17,734 nucleotides of DNA from an uncultured Collinsella sp. (GCA_900553345.1 USDE01000009.1:1-17734); one strand, 5' to 3'. Positions 1 through 7,601 are shown, counted from the first letter of the stretch. Numbers and translations are program-made. Notes: generated by a model not told the origin, from the letters alone.

Positions 1-440
1 TTGGCATAGTAGTCTGCCTCGACGCCGCGGGGCAGCGAACCCGAGATGGTAACGACGTCGGCCTTACCCGCAAGCTCGGTAAACTTGGCGGTAAAGGCAT
101 CGAGCTCCTCGGGGGCAATCGTCGGGCCGCTCTCGAGCAGCTCGGTCTGGTTACCGGCATGAAGGATGTTAAGGCAGATGCGGGTCTCGCCCTTGATGGG
201 CACAAAATCATTCTTAATGCCATTGGCATCCATGAGCTCGGTCATATAGGCGCCCATATGACCACCAAGCAGGCCGGTTGCCACAACGTCGTCGCCCAGC
301 TGACCAAGGACGCGGGCTACGTTAAGGCCCTTGCCGCCGGCGGTCTTTTCGGGCGTCACACGGTTTACGTCGTCAATGACGAGCTCATCGAGCTGATAGC
401 GCGTATCGACGGACGGGTTCATCGTAACGGTGAGGATCAT
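1..440 (-). CDS. lacC: Tagatose-6-phosphate kinase-like PfkB kinase, LacC/FruK type (C-terminal part missing)
   Basis: PfkB-family sugar-phosphate kinase. The likely reaction is ATP-dependent phosphorylation of tagatose-6-phosphate to tagatose-1,6-bisphosphate in the cytoplasm. Only the first 146 residues are in the window; the gene runs off the left edge. The start at 440 is preceded by AAGGAG. Seen in the sequence: the hexose-kinase opening LTVTMNPSVDTRY (3-15), the PfkB signature GGKGLNVARVLGQLG (35-49), ATGLLGG (54-60) and SGSLPRG (133-139). These fit LacC, but 1-phosphofructokinase (FruK) shares most of them, so substrate is inferred from context: the amino-sugar genes upstream would deliver tagatose-6-phosphate. 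It lies 59 bases after the epimerase-like gene on the same strand and is probably co-transcribed with it. The ATP-binding C-terminal half and the catalytic Asp are outside the window, so activity cannot be judged. Confidence 0.85.
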   Translation of the reverse strand, partial: MILTVTMNPSVDTRYQLDELVIDDVNRVTPEKTAGGKGLNVARVLGQLGDDVVATGLLGGHMGAYMTELMDANGIKNDFVPIKGETRICLNILHAGNQTELLESGPTIAPEELDAFTAKFTELAGKADVVTISGSLPRGVEADYYA

Positions 441-499
441 TTCTAGCTCCTTATCTCGCAGGCTCCTTATGCCTTGCAAAACGAATTGGCTACATGCGA

Positions 500-1381
500 C
501 TACAGAATCTCGATCGTGAACGAGCGCACGATGGTTTCTTTGGGCTTGGCGATAAGACAGCCGCGCTTGTGCTCAAGCACGTCGTCCTCATCGGAGCAGG
601 TCGAAAGGCCGCCCCAGGGTTCAACTGCCACAAAATCGCCCTCGGGCTTGCTCCACACAATGAGATATGGGAAGCCCCCAAAGCTCAGGCGGACGCCCTT
701 GTCCTCGCCCTTCTTGGAAAGCGTGACCTGACGGCTCTCGAGCACGTCAAAGATGGTCTCCGCAAAATCGAAGAGCTCATGCGACAGAGGCAGCGTCTTT
801 CCCACCATAGGGTTCTTGGAACGATTGACCACGTCAATCAATCCCGTCGAGGGAACGGCGGTGCAGAGCTCCGCAGCCTCGTCTTTCTCAAAACGCAACT
901 CGTAGTCCGTATAGGCCTCGCCCTCGTCGAGCGGACACCTAAAGCCGGGGTGTCCACCGATAAAGAACGGCATGTCCTCGGTGCCCTCGTTGGTAACCTC
1001 ATAGGAGACACGCACGGCGGCGTCCTCGAGCGTATAGCGGGCGACAAGCTTAAACGGATACGGATAATCGCTCAGCAGCGCGGCGTTATCCTCCGAAGCC
1101 AGGCACATCGCCAGCTCGTTCTCGCTCTGGCTCAGCAGCTTCCACTCCTGTTTGCGCGCAAACCCATGGCGAGCGAGCTTTACATGATGCCCGGCAAACG
1201 TCATGGCGTTGTTATCGCGCAAGCCTCCGCAAATCGGGAAGCAAATCGGTGCCTGGCCGGACCACACGGCGGGATCGCCCTGCCACAGATACTCGCGACC
1301 TCCGGCCTCGATCGAGGTAAACGAACCACCAGCCGTGGACACCTTAATAGAAATCGAATCGTTGGAGAGAGCGTATTCCAT
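500..1381 (-). CDS. Aldose-1-epimerase (galactose mutarotase-like) family protein, LacX-like
   Basis: Protein of 293 aa of the galactose mutarotase superfamily. Such enzymes interconvert the alpha and beta anomers of sugars or sugar phosphates; the LacX/YeaD branch often sits beside sugar operons. Seen: an HGFAR motif with His72, a GGHPGF motif with His144, and EPWGG with Glu254. These match the usual His/His/Glu catalytic set of the superfamily. I chose the ATG at 1381, preceded by AAAGGATG, because the open frame upstream of it (12 more residues) shows no family similarity and has no better ribosome site. The tagatose-6-phosphate kinase-like gene follows 59 bases downstream. LacX is known from lactose/tagatose-6-phosphate operons of Firmicutes, which fits this location. 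The exact substrate cannot be read from the sequence. Confidence 0.85.
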   Translation of the reverse strand: MEYALSNDSISIKVSTAGGSFTSIEAGGREYLWQGDPAVWSGQAPICFPICGGLRDNNAMTFAGHHVKLARHGFARKQEWKLLSQSENELAMCLASEDNAALLSDYPYPFKLVARYTLEDAAVRVSYEVTNEGTEDMPFFIGGHPGFRCPLDEGEAYTDYELRFEKDEAAELCTAVPSTGLIDVVNRSKNPMVGKTLPLSHELFDFAETIFDVLESRQVTLSKKGEDKGVRLSFGGFPYLIVWSKPEGDFVAVEPWGGLSTCSDEDDVLEHKRGCLIAKPKETIVRSFTIEIL

Positions 1382-1537
1382 TGCCCATCCTTTCGAACAA
1401 CTGCTTTTTGCTCGCAAGTACCCGTCTCGGCCCTAACCAAAGGACAAACCCGCGCGTTCATCGATGCGTCCGGTATCCCAGCCATGTAACGGGGTACCAT
1501 ACAGACATTGATGCAATTACAGCTGAAAGGCCTTCTT

Positions 1538-2122
1538 ATGCGAACCATCATCCTCTACGCCTCGCGCCATCACGGCAATACGAAAAAGCTCGTGGACGCC
1601 ATCGTCGAGGCGCACCCCGAGATCGATACCCTCGACGTCAAGGCGCTCGGTAAAAACGAGTACCCCGACCTGCACGAATATCATCTGATTGGTGTCGCCA
1701 CGGGCATCTATTACTCCGAGATCGACAAGGACATGGCACGCGTGCTCACGAACGTACTGCAGCCGCAGGACAAGGTGTTTGGCCTTATGACCTACGGTGG
1801 CAAAAACAAGTGGTACGGCAAGGATATCGATGGCATCTGCCGCATGAGACAGGCCATCTTTATGGGTGTCTACGGCTGCCCCGGCTTTGATACGTGGGGG
1901 CCGTTCAAGCTCGCCGGCGGCGTCCAGAAGGGGCACCCAACTGCCGAAGAGATTAAGGGAGCCGTCGACTTCTTCGACAAAATCGAAGACGAGTACGGCG
2001 ACATCATCGTCGAAGAGTATGCCAAGCGCGAGAAGCGTCTAGCCTACGAGAAGGAGCATCCTGCAGGAGGTCTGGTGGCCGGCGTCAAGCGCACGGCAAA
2101 GAAGATCGCTAACAAGCTGTAA
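1538..2122 (+). CDS. Flavodoxin family protein
   Basis: Protein of 194 aa with a flavodoxin-like N-terminus: a beta strand followed by the phosphate-binding loop SRHHGNT (residues 8-14) that would hold FMN. Further along come GVATGIYYSEI and MTYGGKN, in positions where flavodoxins contact the flavin. The C-terminal tail is lysine-rich. The ATG at 1538 follows GAAAGG; in-frame upstream starts at 1508 (TTG) and 1511 (ATG) would add 9-10 residues before the conserved strand and are less likely. Flavodoxins carry electrons between redox enzymes in anaerobes, but the partner is not shown by neighbours. This is the only plus-strand gene in the window. It is divergent from the epimerase-like gene and convergent with the deacetylase, splitting the sugar cluster, and it ends at its own strong terminator. 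Confidence 0.88.
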   Translation: MRTIILYASRHHGNTKKLVDAIVEAHPEIDTLDVKALGKNEYPDLHEYHLIGVATGIYYSEIDKDMARVLTNVLQPQDKVFGLMTYGGKNKWYGKDIDGICRMRQAIFMGVYGCPGFDTWGPFKLAGGVQKGHPTAEEIKGAVDFFDKIEDEYGDIIVEEYAKREKRLAYEKEHPAGGLVAGVKRTAKKIANKL

Positions 2123-2153
2123 CTGTAAAGGTGCTTTTGAGCGTTTAACCCAT

Positions 2154-2191
2154 ACGGCGGGTCCGAGCAGATTCGGGCCCGCCGTCTTTTT
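2154..2191 (+). terminator. Rho-independent terminator of the flavodoxin gene
   Basis: A 12-bp stem (2154-2165 with 2174-2185, one G-U pair) with an 8-nt loop is followed by a T-rich run at 2185-2191. It begins 31 bases after the flavodoxin stop. The minus-strand side lacks a T run, so it probably does not serve the convergent deacetylase gene, whose stop is at 2198. Confidence 0.85.
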
Positions 2192-2197
2192 CTATCG

Positions 2198-3367
2198 TTA
2201 CTCGGTAAAGGCGTTGCCGACGCTCTGGCCGCCAACATACGTCTCGACGAGGGTGAGCTCATGGTCGAACACGACAAAGTCGGCGTCGCGACCCGGCATG
2301 ATGCTGCCGCACTTATCCTCGATGTGTGCAGAGCGAGCCGGCACCTCAGTTGCCATGCGAATGGCGATATCGGCGCTGGCGATGCCCCAGTCGACGATGT
2401 TCTTGACGCCCTGGGCAAGCGTGAGCACCGAGCCGGCAATGCTCTTGCCGTCGGCGAGCCAGCACAGGTTGTCCTTCATGATGACGTCCATGCCGCCGCT
2501 GGTGTAGCTGCCCTCGGGCATGCCGCCGCAGCCAAGGCAGTCGGTGATGAGCACCGTGTGCTGCCAGCCCTTTGCCTGCAGCAGCGCCTTGATGGCGGCA
2601 GGGTTTACGTGCTTGCCGTCACAGATGATCTCGGCGTAGGTCTCGGGCGTGGACATGGCAGCGCCCACGACACCGGGCTCACGGTGATGCAGCCCGCGCT
2701 GGCCGTTATAGGTATGCGTAAAGCAGCTGGCACCGGCGTTGATGGCGGCGATGCACTCATCGTAGGTGGCGTCGGAGTGACCGATGCTGGTCACCACACC
2801 CTTGGCGTTCAGAGCAGCCGCATAAGCAGCGGCACCGTCGCGCTCGGCCGCCATGGCGCTCTTAACGATGCGACCGCCCGCAGCCTCCTGCCACTGATCG
2901 AAGACCTCCTCGGAGGGATCGATAAGATAAGCGGGGTTCTGCGCGCCCACGTGCTTCATGGTAAAGAAGGGGCCCTCCAGATAGATGCCCTGAATGCGAG
3001 CACCGCAGAAGTCGGGGCCGCGACCCTCGTCCGCCTGGGCGATGGCGGCGCAGGCATCCTTGATCTGCTCGACGCCATCGGTGAACGTCGTGGGCAGCCA
3101 GCTGGTGGTACCGCGACGGGCGAGCTCGGTCGAGCTGATATCAATGCCCTCGGGATCGTTATCGGTAGTCGAGTGGTTATAGAAGCCATGGATGTGAGTA
3201 TCGACCATACCCGGTGCGATCCACGATCCCGTGTAGTCCTTGATCTCGCAAGAGGGCTCGTCGGCCTGCCAGGCGCCAAAAACGCCATCCTCGACCATAA
3301 GATAGCCGCCCAGTTGCGGGCCTGCCGGCAAGAAGAACTTGTCAGCCTTAATTGCGTACGTGCTCAT
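2198..3367 (-). CDS. nagA: N-acetylgalactosamine-6-phosphate / N-acetylglucosamine-6-phosphate deacetylase
   Basis: Amidohydrolase-superfamily enzyme of 389 aa that removes acetate from an N-acetylhexosamine-6-phosphate in the cytoplasm. Seen: VDTHIHG with metal-ligand-type His58 and His60, EGPF with Glu131, GHSDAT with His197, THTYN with His218, and the catalytic-type ITD with Asp276. Its length is normal for NagA/AgaA. I chose the ATG at 3367, preceded by AAGGAG at 5 nt; a GTG two codons upstream overlaps that ribosome site. NagA (GlcNAc-6-P) and AgaA (GalNAc-6-P) cannot be told apart by these motifs. AgaS, a LacC-like kinase and a mannose-family PTS nearby favour the GalNAc role. A strong terminator separates it from agaS upstream, so it needs its own promoter or read-through. 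I found no convincing promoter or operator copy in its 5' region. Confidence 0.93.
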   Translation of the reverse strand: MSTYAIKADKFFLPAGPQLGGYLMVEDGVFGAWQADEPSCEIKDYTGSWIAPGMVDTHIHGFYNHSTTDNDPEGIDISSTELARRGTTSWLPTTFTDGVEQIKDACAAIAQADEGRGPDFCGARIQGIYLEGPFFTMKHVGAQNPAYLIDPSEEVFDQWQEAAGGRIVKSAMAAERDGAAAYAAALNAKGVVTSIGHSDATYDECIAAINAGASCFTHTYNGQRGLHHREPGVVGAAMSTPETYAEIICDGKHVNPAAIKALLQAKGWQHTVLITDCLGCGGMPEGSYTSGGMDVIMKDNLCWLADGKSIAGSVLTLAQGVKNIVDWGIASADIAIRMATEVPARSAHIEDKCGSIMPGRDADFVVFDHELTLVETYVGGQSVGNAFTE

Positions 3368-3423
3368 ATGCACTCCTTGCTTCTAAAGCAGTTGACTGTG
3401 GTAATGCTTATACCCGGTCCATG

Positions 3424-3467
3424 TAAAAACAAAAAGCGCCCGCCCGCCGTTATGAGCGGACGGGCGC
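3424..3467 (-). terminator. Rho-independent terminator after agaS
   Basis: A 12-bp GC-rich stem (3436-3447 with 3456-3467, one G-U pair) has an 8-nt loop. On the minus strand it is followed by a T-rich run (3425-3435). It starts 19 bases beyond the agaS stop and should end the gntR/agaS transcript before the deacetylase. Confidence 0.88.
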
Positions 3468-3485
3468 CCTTACAGGGGGACGCGA

Positions 3486-4607
3486 TTAAGCGGTGAAGGG
3501 GTGAATCGTCACGCCCTTAACCACGCGGTTGACCGTGCCGGTGGGGCTCGGCGTATCGGGCGTGTTGCCCACGCGCACGGAGTTGAGCAGGCTGATAGCC
3601 TGGGCAAACATCACGAACGGCAGGGCAAGGTAGCCCTCGGGAAGCGCCTCGTAGCCCTTAAAGGTGAAGGACTCGCCCTCGTAGACGGTAGCGCCATCCT
3701 GCTGAACGGCAACGGTGTGCTGAGCGATCTTGTCGCCACCGATCTCGTTGAGGATGTCGATGTCGTACTGACGGGTGTAGGCGTCGTTGTTGACGAACAC
3801 GAAGACGAGCGTCTTATCGTCGACGAAGGACTTAGGTCCGTGACGATAGCCCATGGAGGTGTCGTAGGAAGTAGCAACCAGACCGTGAGCGAGCTCGAGG
3901 ATCTTGAGCTGGCTCTCCTGGGCAAGGCCACCAAAGGAGCCAGAACCCAAGTAGGTCACGCGGTTGAAGTCGCCAGCCAGGTAATCGGCGATCTCAGGCT
4001 CACGGGAGATGACCTCCTCGCCCATCTTGGCAATCGTCTCGACCCACTCGGCCTTCTGCTCGTCAGAGGCAGTGTCGAAAATAAGGGTGGAGAGCAGGGT
4101 CATGCAGGTGTAGGAACCGGTCATGGCGAAGCCCTTGTCGTTGGCGCGCGGGATGAGCAGCGTCAGCGCATTGGGATCATCGGCGGACTCGACGGCGAGC
4201 TTGCCCTCGGGAGCGCAGGTGATGTTGAGGAACTTGACGTTGTGGACGAGCTCCTGGGCAAAGGAAACCACGAGCGTGGGATCCTCGGCGCGCAGGAAGT
4301 CGCGCGGGGCGCTCACGATGTCGGTCGTGGCGATGGGCTTAAAGTCGTAGAGATCAGTGTTGCCAGCGTGACGCAGGTACGGGGCGCAGGTATCGCCAAC
4401 GTAGTCGGACGTACCGGCACCGGTGAAGACAACGGACAGACGACCCTCGCCCATAGCGCGAGCCTCGGCCAGGAAGGCCTCGATGGCCTCCTTGTTCTCG
4501 CGATAGATGTTGAGCGTATCACGCCAAAGCTCGGGCTGCTGAGCAATCTCGGCCGTGGTGATCTGGGCGCCGAGCTCGGTGAGCTCCTCGACACTCTTCT
4601 CGAACAT
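3486..4607 (-). CDS. agaS: AgaS-type SIS-domain sugar-phosphate isomerase/deaminase, apparently lacking its first phosphosugar motif
   Basis: Double SIS-domain protein of 373 aa, the family that deaminates and isomerises galactosamine-6-phosphate to tagatose-6-phosphate. Seen: TGAGTSDYVGD (62-72) opening SIS domain 1, GFAMTGS (159-165), YLGSGSFGGLAQES (219-232) opening SIS domain 2, GYRHGPKSFVDD (253-264), AYTRQYD (276-282), and the family C-terminus GNTPDTPSPTGTVNRVV (347-363). From memory, E. coli AgaS has SFGRSGNSPESVAAVEL before the strand ending in ITC. Here SF (115-116) runs straight into AQELVHNVKFLNITC, so about 15 residues holding SGNSPES are absent, with the frame kept. The enzyme may therefore be impaired; see findings. 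The ATG at 4607 follows AGAGAGG. It lies 114 bases after gntR, behind its own promoter and operator. Confidence 0.92.
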   Translation of the reverse strand: MFEKSVEELTELGAQITTAEIAQQPELWRDTLNIYRENKEAIEAFLAEARAMGEGRLSVVFTGAGTSDYVGDTCAPYLRHAGNTDLYDFKPIATTDIVSAPRDFLRAEDPTLVVSFAQELVHNVKFLNITCAPEGKLAVESADDPNALTLLIPRANDKGFAMTGSYTCMTLLSTLIFDTASDEQKAEWVETIAKMGEEVISREPEIADYLAGDFNRVTYLGSGSFGGLAQESQLKILELAHGLVATSYDTSMGYRHGPKSFVDDKTLVFVFVNNDAYTRQYDIDILNEIGGDKIAQHTVAVQQDGATVYEGESFTFKGYEALPEGYLALPFVMFAQAISLLNSVRVGNTPDTPSPTGTVNRVVKGVTIHPFTA

Positions 4608-4646
4608 TTTTAATACCTCTCTCTAGAAGTAATCCTCTGACGTGCA

Positions 4647-4682
4647 ATTATACACTTCGGTTGGTTATCTGGTAGTAACCAG
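4647..4682 (-). promoter_or_regulatory. agaS promoter with overlapping GntR operator
   Basis: On the minus strand a perfect TATAAT lies at 4652-4647, about 40 bases before the agaS start; the -35 hexamer is poor. The palindrome CTGGTAGTAACCAG (4669-4682) covers the -35 position. Its TGGT-N4-ACCA layout matches the known DasR/NagR (GntR-family) operator type. A second, overlapping inverted repeat pairs GGTTA (4663-4667) with TAACC (4676-4680). Repressor binding here would block RNA polymerase. Confidence 0.7.
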
Positions 4683-4721
4683 TTAAATGCAAAGAATCAC
4701 CATATGGAGACGATGCGAGCA

Positions 4722-5453
4722 CTAGTTACTGCGCTGGTGGTAAACCTTGTATTTAAACTGATCGGCACGAGCAACCGAGAGTGTGTACTCCACTACCTCG
4801 TTTGACTCGTTATACGTAGTCCTGACCAAATCGAGCACAGGCGAGCCCTCGACAATTCCCAAAAGGTGGGCATCGGTGGGACGGGCTATGCTCGCATAGA
4901 ACTCCTCTTCGGCCACGCGAATCTTTTGCTGAAAGTCCTGCTCAATCACATCGTAAAGCGGCTTACGCTCCAGCAGCGGTCGCTTTAGGGACAGAAATTG
5001 ACGAACCGGTAGATAGCTGCGTTCGACCATCATGGGCATGTTGTCGGCAGAACGAAGGCGCTTGAGCTTAAAAATGCGATCACCGATGCGCAATCCCATA
5101 TGCTCGGCCAGATTCTTATCGGCCTCCATCTCGCAAAACTCGAGAATCGTGGTCTCGGGTTCTCGACCCATCGCGCGCATCTGCTCGGTAAAGCTGTAGG
5201 ACTGCATAAGATTGGTTGCTTTTGCCGAACGGTCGGTCACAAAGGTACCGCGACCGTGCTGCCGAACCACCAGTCCTAAACGCTCCAGTTCCTGCAGAGC
5301 CAGGCGTACCGTAGTGCGCGAGAGACCATAGCGCTCCGAAAGTTCGCGCTCGGAAGGAATCATGTCACCGGCGCGATATTCATGGTCAATCTTTTCGGTC
5401 AGAATATCGACCAGCTGATCGTACAGCGGTTGCTTACGCGCTCCGATCGCCAT
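4722..5453 (-). CDS. GntR-family (HutC/UTRA type) transcriptional regulator of amino-sugar use
   Basis: Regulator of 243 aa. The N-terminal winged helix-turn-helix (about 8-75) contains PSERELSERYGLSRTTVR (33-50), the GntR signature, and the wing motif HGRGTFV (66-72). From about 90 to 235 is a UTRA effector domain, the type that binds sugar phosphates in NagR/DasR/AgaR-like GntR proteins. The ATG at 5453 follows GGGAGG. It is encoded between the PTS operon and agaS, each of which has a TGGT-AGTA-ACCA operator upstream. It is therefore probably the local repressor, released by an amino-sugar phosphate. A terminator separates it from EIID, so it has its own start of transcription. A palindrome at 5482-5499 in its leader may allow self-control. 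The effector (GalN-6-P, GalNAc-6-P or GlcN-6-P) cannot be read from the sequence. Confidence 0.9.
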   Translation of the reverse strand: MAIGARKQPLYDQLVDILTEKIDHEYRAGDMIPSERELSERYGLSRTTVRLALQELERLGLVVRQHGRGTFVTDRSAKATNLMQSYSFTEQMRAMGREPETTILEFCEMEADKNLAEHMGLRIGDRIFKLKRLRSADNMPMMVERSYLPVRQFLSLKRPLLERKPLYDVIEQDFQQKIRVAEEEFYASIARPTDAHLLGIVEGSPVLDLVRTTYNESNEVVEYTLSVARADQFKYKVYHQRSN

Positions 5454-5481
5454 CCTATCCTCCCTTTTGCTCGAATTCGGC

Positions 5482-5499
5482 TAACTACCTAGGGTGTTA
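5482..5499. promoter_or_regulatory. Palindrome in the gntR leader, possible self-regulation site
   Basis: TAACTACCT-AGGGTGTTA matches its own reverse complement at 7 of 9 positions per half. It lies 29-46 bases before the gntR start, just downstream of a -10-like GATAAT (minus strand). It differs from the TGGT-N4-ACCA sites, so a link to this GntR protein is only a guess from position. Confidence 0.35.
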
Positions 5500-5535
5500 T
5501 GCATTATCTGTCTGCCACACCCGAATCATTAAGAA

Positions 5536-5572
5536 AACAAAAGCCGCGCGCTCTTTCGAGCACGCGGCTTTT
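5536..5572 (-). terminator. Rho-independent terminator at the end of the PTS operon
   Basis: An AAAAGCCGCG/CGCGGCTTTT outer stem (5539-5548 with 5563-5572) continues after one C-A mismatch into GCTC-tttc-GAGC. T-runs appear on both strands, so it could stop transcription either way. It separates EIID from gntR. Confidence 0.85.
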
Positions 5573-5596
5573 AACATACACATGGCTTAAGGGGTC

Positions 5597-5625
5597 GGGG
5601 TGTGAGCCGCGTAGGGACACACCCC
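5597..5625 (-). other. Hairpin just after EIID
   Basis: GGGGTGTG (5597-5604) pairs perfectly with CACACCCC (5618-5625) around a 13-nt loop, 14 bases after the EIID stop. It lacks a T-run and precedes the main terminator. It may protect the 3' end of the PTS message from decay. Confidence 0.5.
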
Positions 5626-5638
5626 TCAAGCTAGAGCC

Positions 5639-6721
5639 TTACCAGATGCTCGGCCAGAGACCAAGCGGGCCAGCGCCCAGGATGCCAAGGACGAAGAGCA
5701 GGAGAATGCCCTTGGTCGGGGTCCAGCTGTGCTTAGCGAACATGTAGTAAAGCAGCAGCGTAAGCATAAGCGGGACGAGCTTCGGGACGATGGTGTTGAG
5801 GGTGTCGGCAACAGAGAAGTTGACCGGATCCTCGGTAACGGTGCCGTAGGTCACGGACTCCATGCCGTTACCCAGATCGGTGACGCCGCACTCGACAGCG
5901 TTGCCGTCGGCATCGGAAGCGGTAAGGGCGTTGCCGTCCTTATCGGTCATGGCGATGGTACCGGCCTCAGCGGTCTCGGTATCGATGCCCTCCATACCGG
6001 TGAAGTTCTCGGCCTCCTTCTCGGAGACGATCACGGTAGTAGCGGAGAGACCACGGGTGGTGCCGTTGGGGATCTGGAGGTTGATCTGGGTGCCACCCAT
6101 GGTGACGACCAGGCAACCGACGACGAAGACGCCCATGATGGAAGCGGCACGCGTGAAGGCCTGCATGTTGGCGGTCAGAGCGTCAATAGCGCTGGTGCCA
6201 AGCTTGTAGGACCAGTTCATGAGCCAGAAGCGCAGAGCGAACTGGACGACGTTGAAGATCACCAGGAAGATGATCGGTGCAGCGGCGTTGCCGTTGATGG
6301 CCATGTTGGAGGTGATGCCGGCCGTGATAGGCACGAGCGTCAGCCAGAACAGGGCGTCACCGATACCACCGAGCGGGCCCATTGCGGCGACGCGGACGGC
6401 GCGGATCGTGGGGATGTCAACCTTGTTCTGCTCGAGCGAAAGCACGATGCCCATAACAAAGGTGACAAGGAACGGGTGGGTGTTGAAGAACTCCAGGTTG
6501 TGGCTCATGGAAGCCGCGAGGTCGTTCTTGTTGGTGTGGATCTTCTCCAGACCGGGGATGATGGAGTAGAGCCAGCCAGCGGCCTGCATGCGCTCGTAGT
6601 TGAACGATGCCTGCAGGAAGCAGGAGCGCCAAGCCATCTTGTTGAGGGTCTTCTGGTCGAGCTGCGGAGCAGGAGTGAGATCCTCGTAGTGCTCCGGGAT
6701 CACATACTCATTAGATGCCAT
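5639..6721 (-). CDS. agaE: PTS mannose-family EIID component, GalNAc/galactosamine type, with extracytoplasmic insertion
   Basis: EIID of a mannose-family phosphotransferase permease, 360 aa; with EIIC it forms the membrane channel. Seen: KMAWRSCFLQASFNYERMQAAGW (28-50), the classic EIID opening; GIVLSLEQNK (91-100); MGPLGGIGDALFW (114-126); then hydrophobic segments around 150-168, 192-207 and 313-328, and a final one near 338-358. Ordinary EIID proteins are about 270-300 aa. The extra length lies between about 212 and 305, a polar stretch containing MTDKDGNALTASDADGNAVE, in the loop expected on the outside of the membrane. I chose the ATG at 6721, with GGAGG upstream; an in-frame GTG at 6754 would add 11 residues but has no ribosome site. 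It overlaps the 3' end of EIIC by 11 bases, suggesting translational coupling. Substrate is inferred from the neighbours. Confidence 0.92.
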   Translation of the reverse strand: MASNEYVIPEHYEDLTPAPQLDQKTLNKMAWRSCFLQASFNYERMQAAGWLYSIIPGLEKIHTNKNDLAASMSHNLEFFNTHPFLVTFVMGIVLSLEQNKVDIPTIRAVRVAAMGPLGGIGDALFWLTLVPITAGITSNMAINGNAAAPIIFLVIFNVVQFALRFWLMNWSYKLGTSAIDALTANMQAFTRAASIMGVFVVGCLVVTMGGTQINLQIPNGTTRGLSATTVIVSEKEAENFTGMEGIDTETAEAGTIAMTDKDGNALTASDADGNAVECGVTDLGNGMESVTYGTVTEDPVNFSVADTLNTIVPKLVPLMLTLLLYYMFAKHSWTPTKGILLLFVLGILGAGPLGLWPSIW

Positions 6722-7511
6722 CTTCGAAGTCACCTCCGTCAGAAACAGCTGCACCCTTCAGCTCGGTCTGCTGCTGGAAGTCCCAGAAAGCGATGCCGAA
6801 GCCGATGAGAGCGAGGATGAGCAGAGCAGGGGTTGCCAGCGAATCGTTGGCAACGGTGATGAGCGCGAGGCCAAAGCCCATGAGGAAGAAGCCCCACATA
6901 TCGCGGTTCATCATAACCTTGAGCAGGACGGCGAAGCCGACGAAGCGCATCATGCCGCCTGCAGCGGACAGACCGGTCTGCAGCCAAGTCGGGATGGCGG
7001 AAGCGATGGTCTGACCAATGGTAGCGCCAGCGATGAAGAACAGGGTGACGACGACAGCGAAGATCAGGCCGAGCAGAGCCATGGCGAAGTAGTTCAGGCG
7101 CTCGATGCCCTTGGTGTCCGCGTTGTGAGCCATGTTATCGGCCGTGGACATAAGCGGGGACATAAGCGTGAAGACCAGGGTAACGCCGAGCTGGCCAAGC
7201 AGAGCGAACGGAATGGCGAGACCGACTGCCGCGTTGGGCTCGAGGCCCGTGGCGATAGCGAGAATGGCTGCCATGATGCCGCCGATGACGGCGTTAGGCG
7301 GCTGAGCGCCTCCGATCGGCATGTTGCCGATCGTCATGAGCTGATAGGTACCACCCACGAGAAGACCGGTGTTGAGGTCGCCAAGGATAAGACCGATGAC
7401 GGCGCCGGTGACGATGGGCTGATAGAGAGACTCGAGGAAGTCAAACTGGTCGATTGCCGCGATGAACGTGACGACGAAGACCAGAGCGATCTGGATGATC
7501 GAGTATTCCAT
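6711..7511 (-). CDS. agaW: PTS mannose-family EIIC component, GalNAc/galactosamine type
   Basis: EIIC membrane subunit of 266 aa in the mannose/sorbose PTS family. It has several hydrophobic segments and the conserved GGTYQLMTIGNMPIGGAQPPN region (53-73), which is close to the family signature, followed by AVIGGIMAAILAIATG (74-89). The length is normal. The ATG at 7511 has GGAGGAG just upstream. The end overlaps the start of EIID by 11 bases. The 90-base gap to EIIB holds a small hairpin (7565-7584). EIIC and EIID together carry the sugar across the membrane while EIIB phosphorylates it. The substrate assignment to GalNAc or galactosamine comes from AgaS and the deacetylase, not from EIIC itself. 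Confidence 0.92.
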   Translation of the reverse strand: MEYSIIQIALVFVVTFIAAIDQFDFLESLYQPIVTGAVIGLILGDLNTGLLVGGTYQLMTIGNMPIGGAQPPNAVIGGIMAAILAIATGLEPNAAVGLAIPFALLGQLGVTLVFTLMSPLMSTADNMAHNADTKGIERLNYFAMALLGLIFAVVVTLFFIAGATIGQTIASAIPTWLQTGLSAAGGMMRFVGFAVLLKVMMNRDMWGFFLMGFGLALITVANDSLATPALLILALIGFGIAFWDFQQQTELKGAAVSDGGDFEDGI

Positions 7512-7564
7512 CTTGCTCCTCCTTTCAAAATGTATGTACGCACTTTGGATTTCACGTACAGAAC

Positions 7565-7584
7565 GTCAGGGTTTCACTCCTGAC
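7565..7584 (-). other. Small hairpin between EIIB and EIIC
   Basis: GTCAGG (7565-7570) pairs with CCTGAC (7579-7584) around an 8-nt loop in the only sizeable gap inside the PTS operon. With no T-run it is not a clear terminator. It may be a processing site that sets different amounts of soluble and membrane subunits. Confidence 0.4.
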
Positions 7585-7601
7585 AACGTGGATCACGAGG
7601 A

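Noticed and set aside
494..1489. Long plus-strand open frame opposite the epimerase-like gene
   Set aside because: It is antisense to a clearly recognisable family protein, and its peptide resembles nothing. High GC keeps the opposite strand open.
2261..4613. Long plus-strand open frames opposite nagA and agaS
   Set aside because: They mirror real genes, show low-complexity peptides rich in Gly, Val and Leu, and have no ribosome sites of note.
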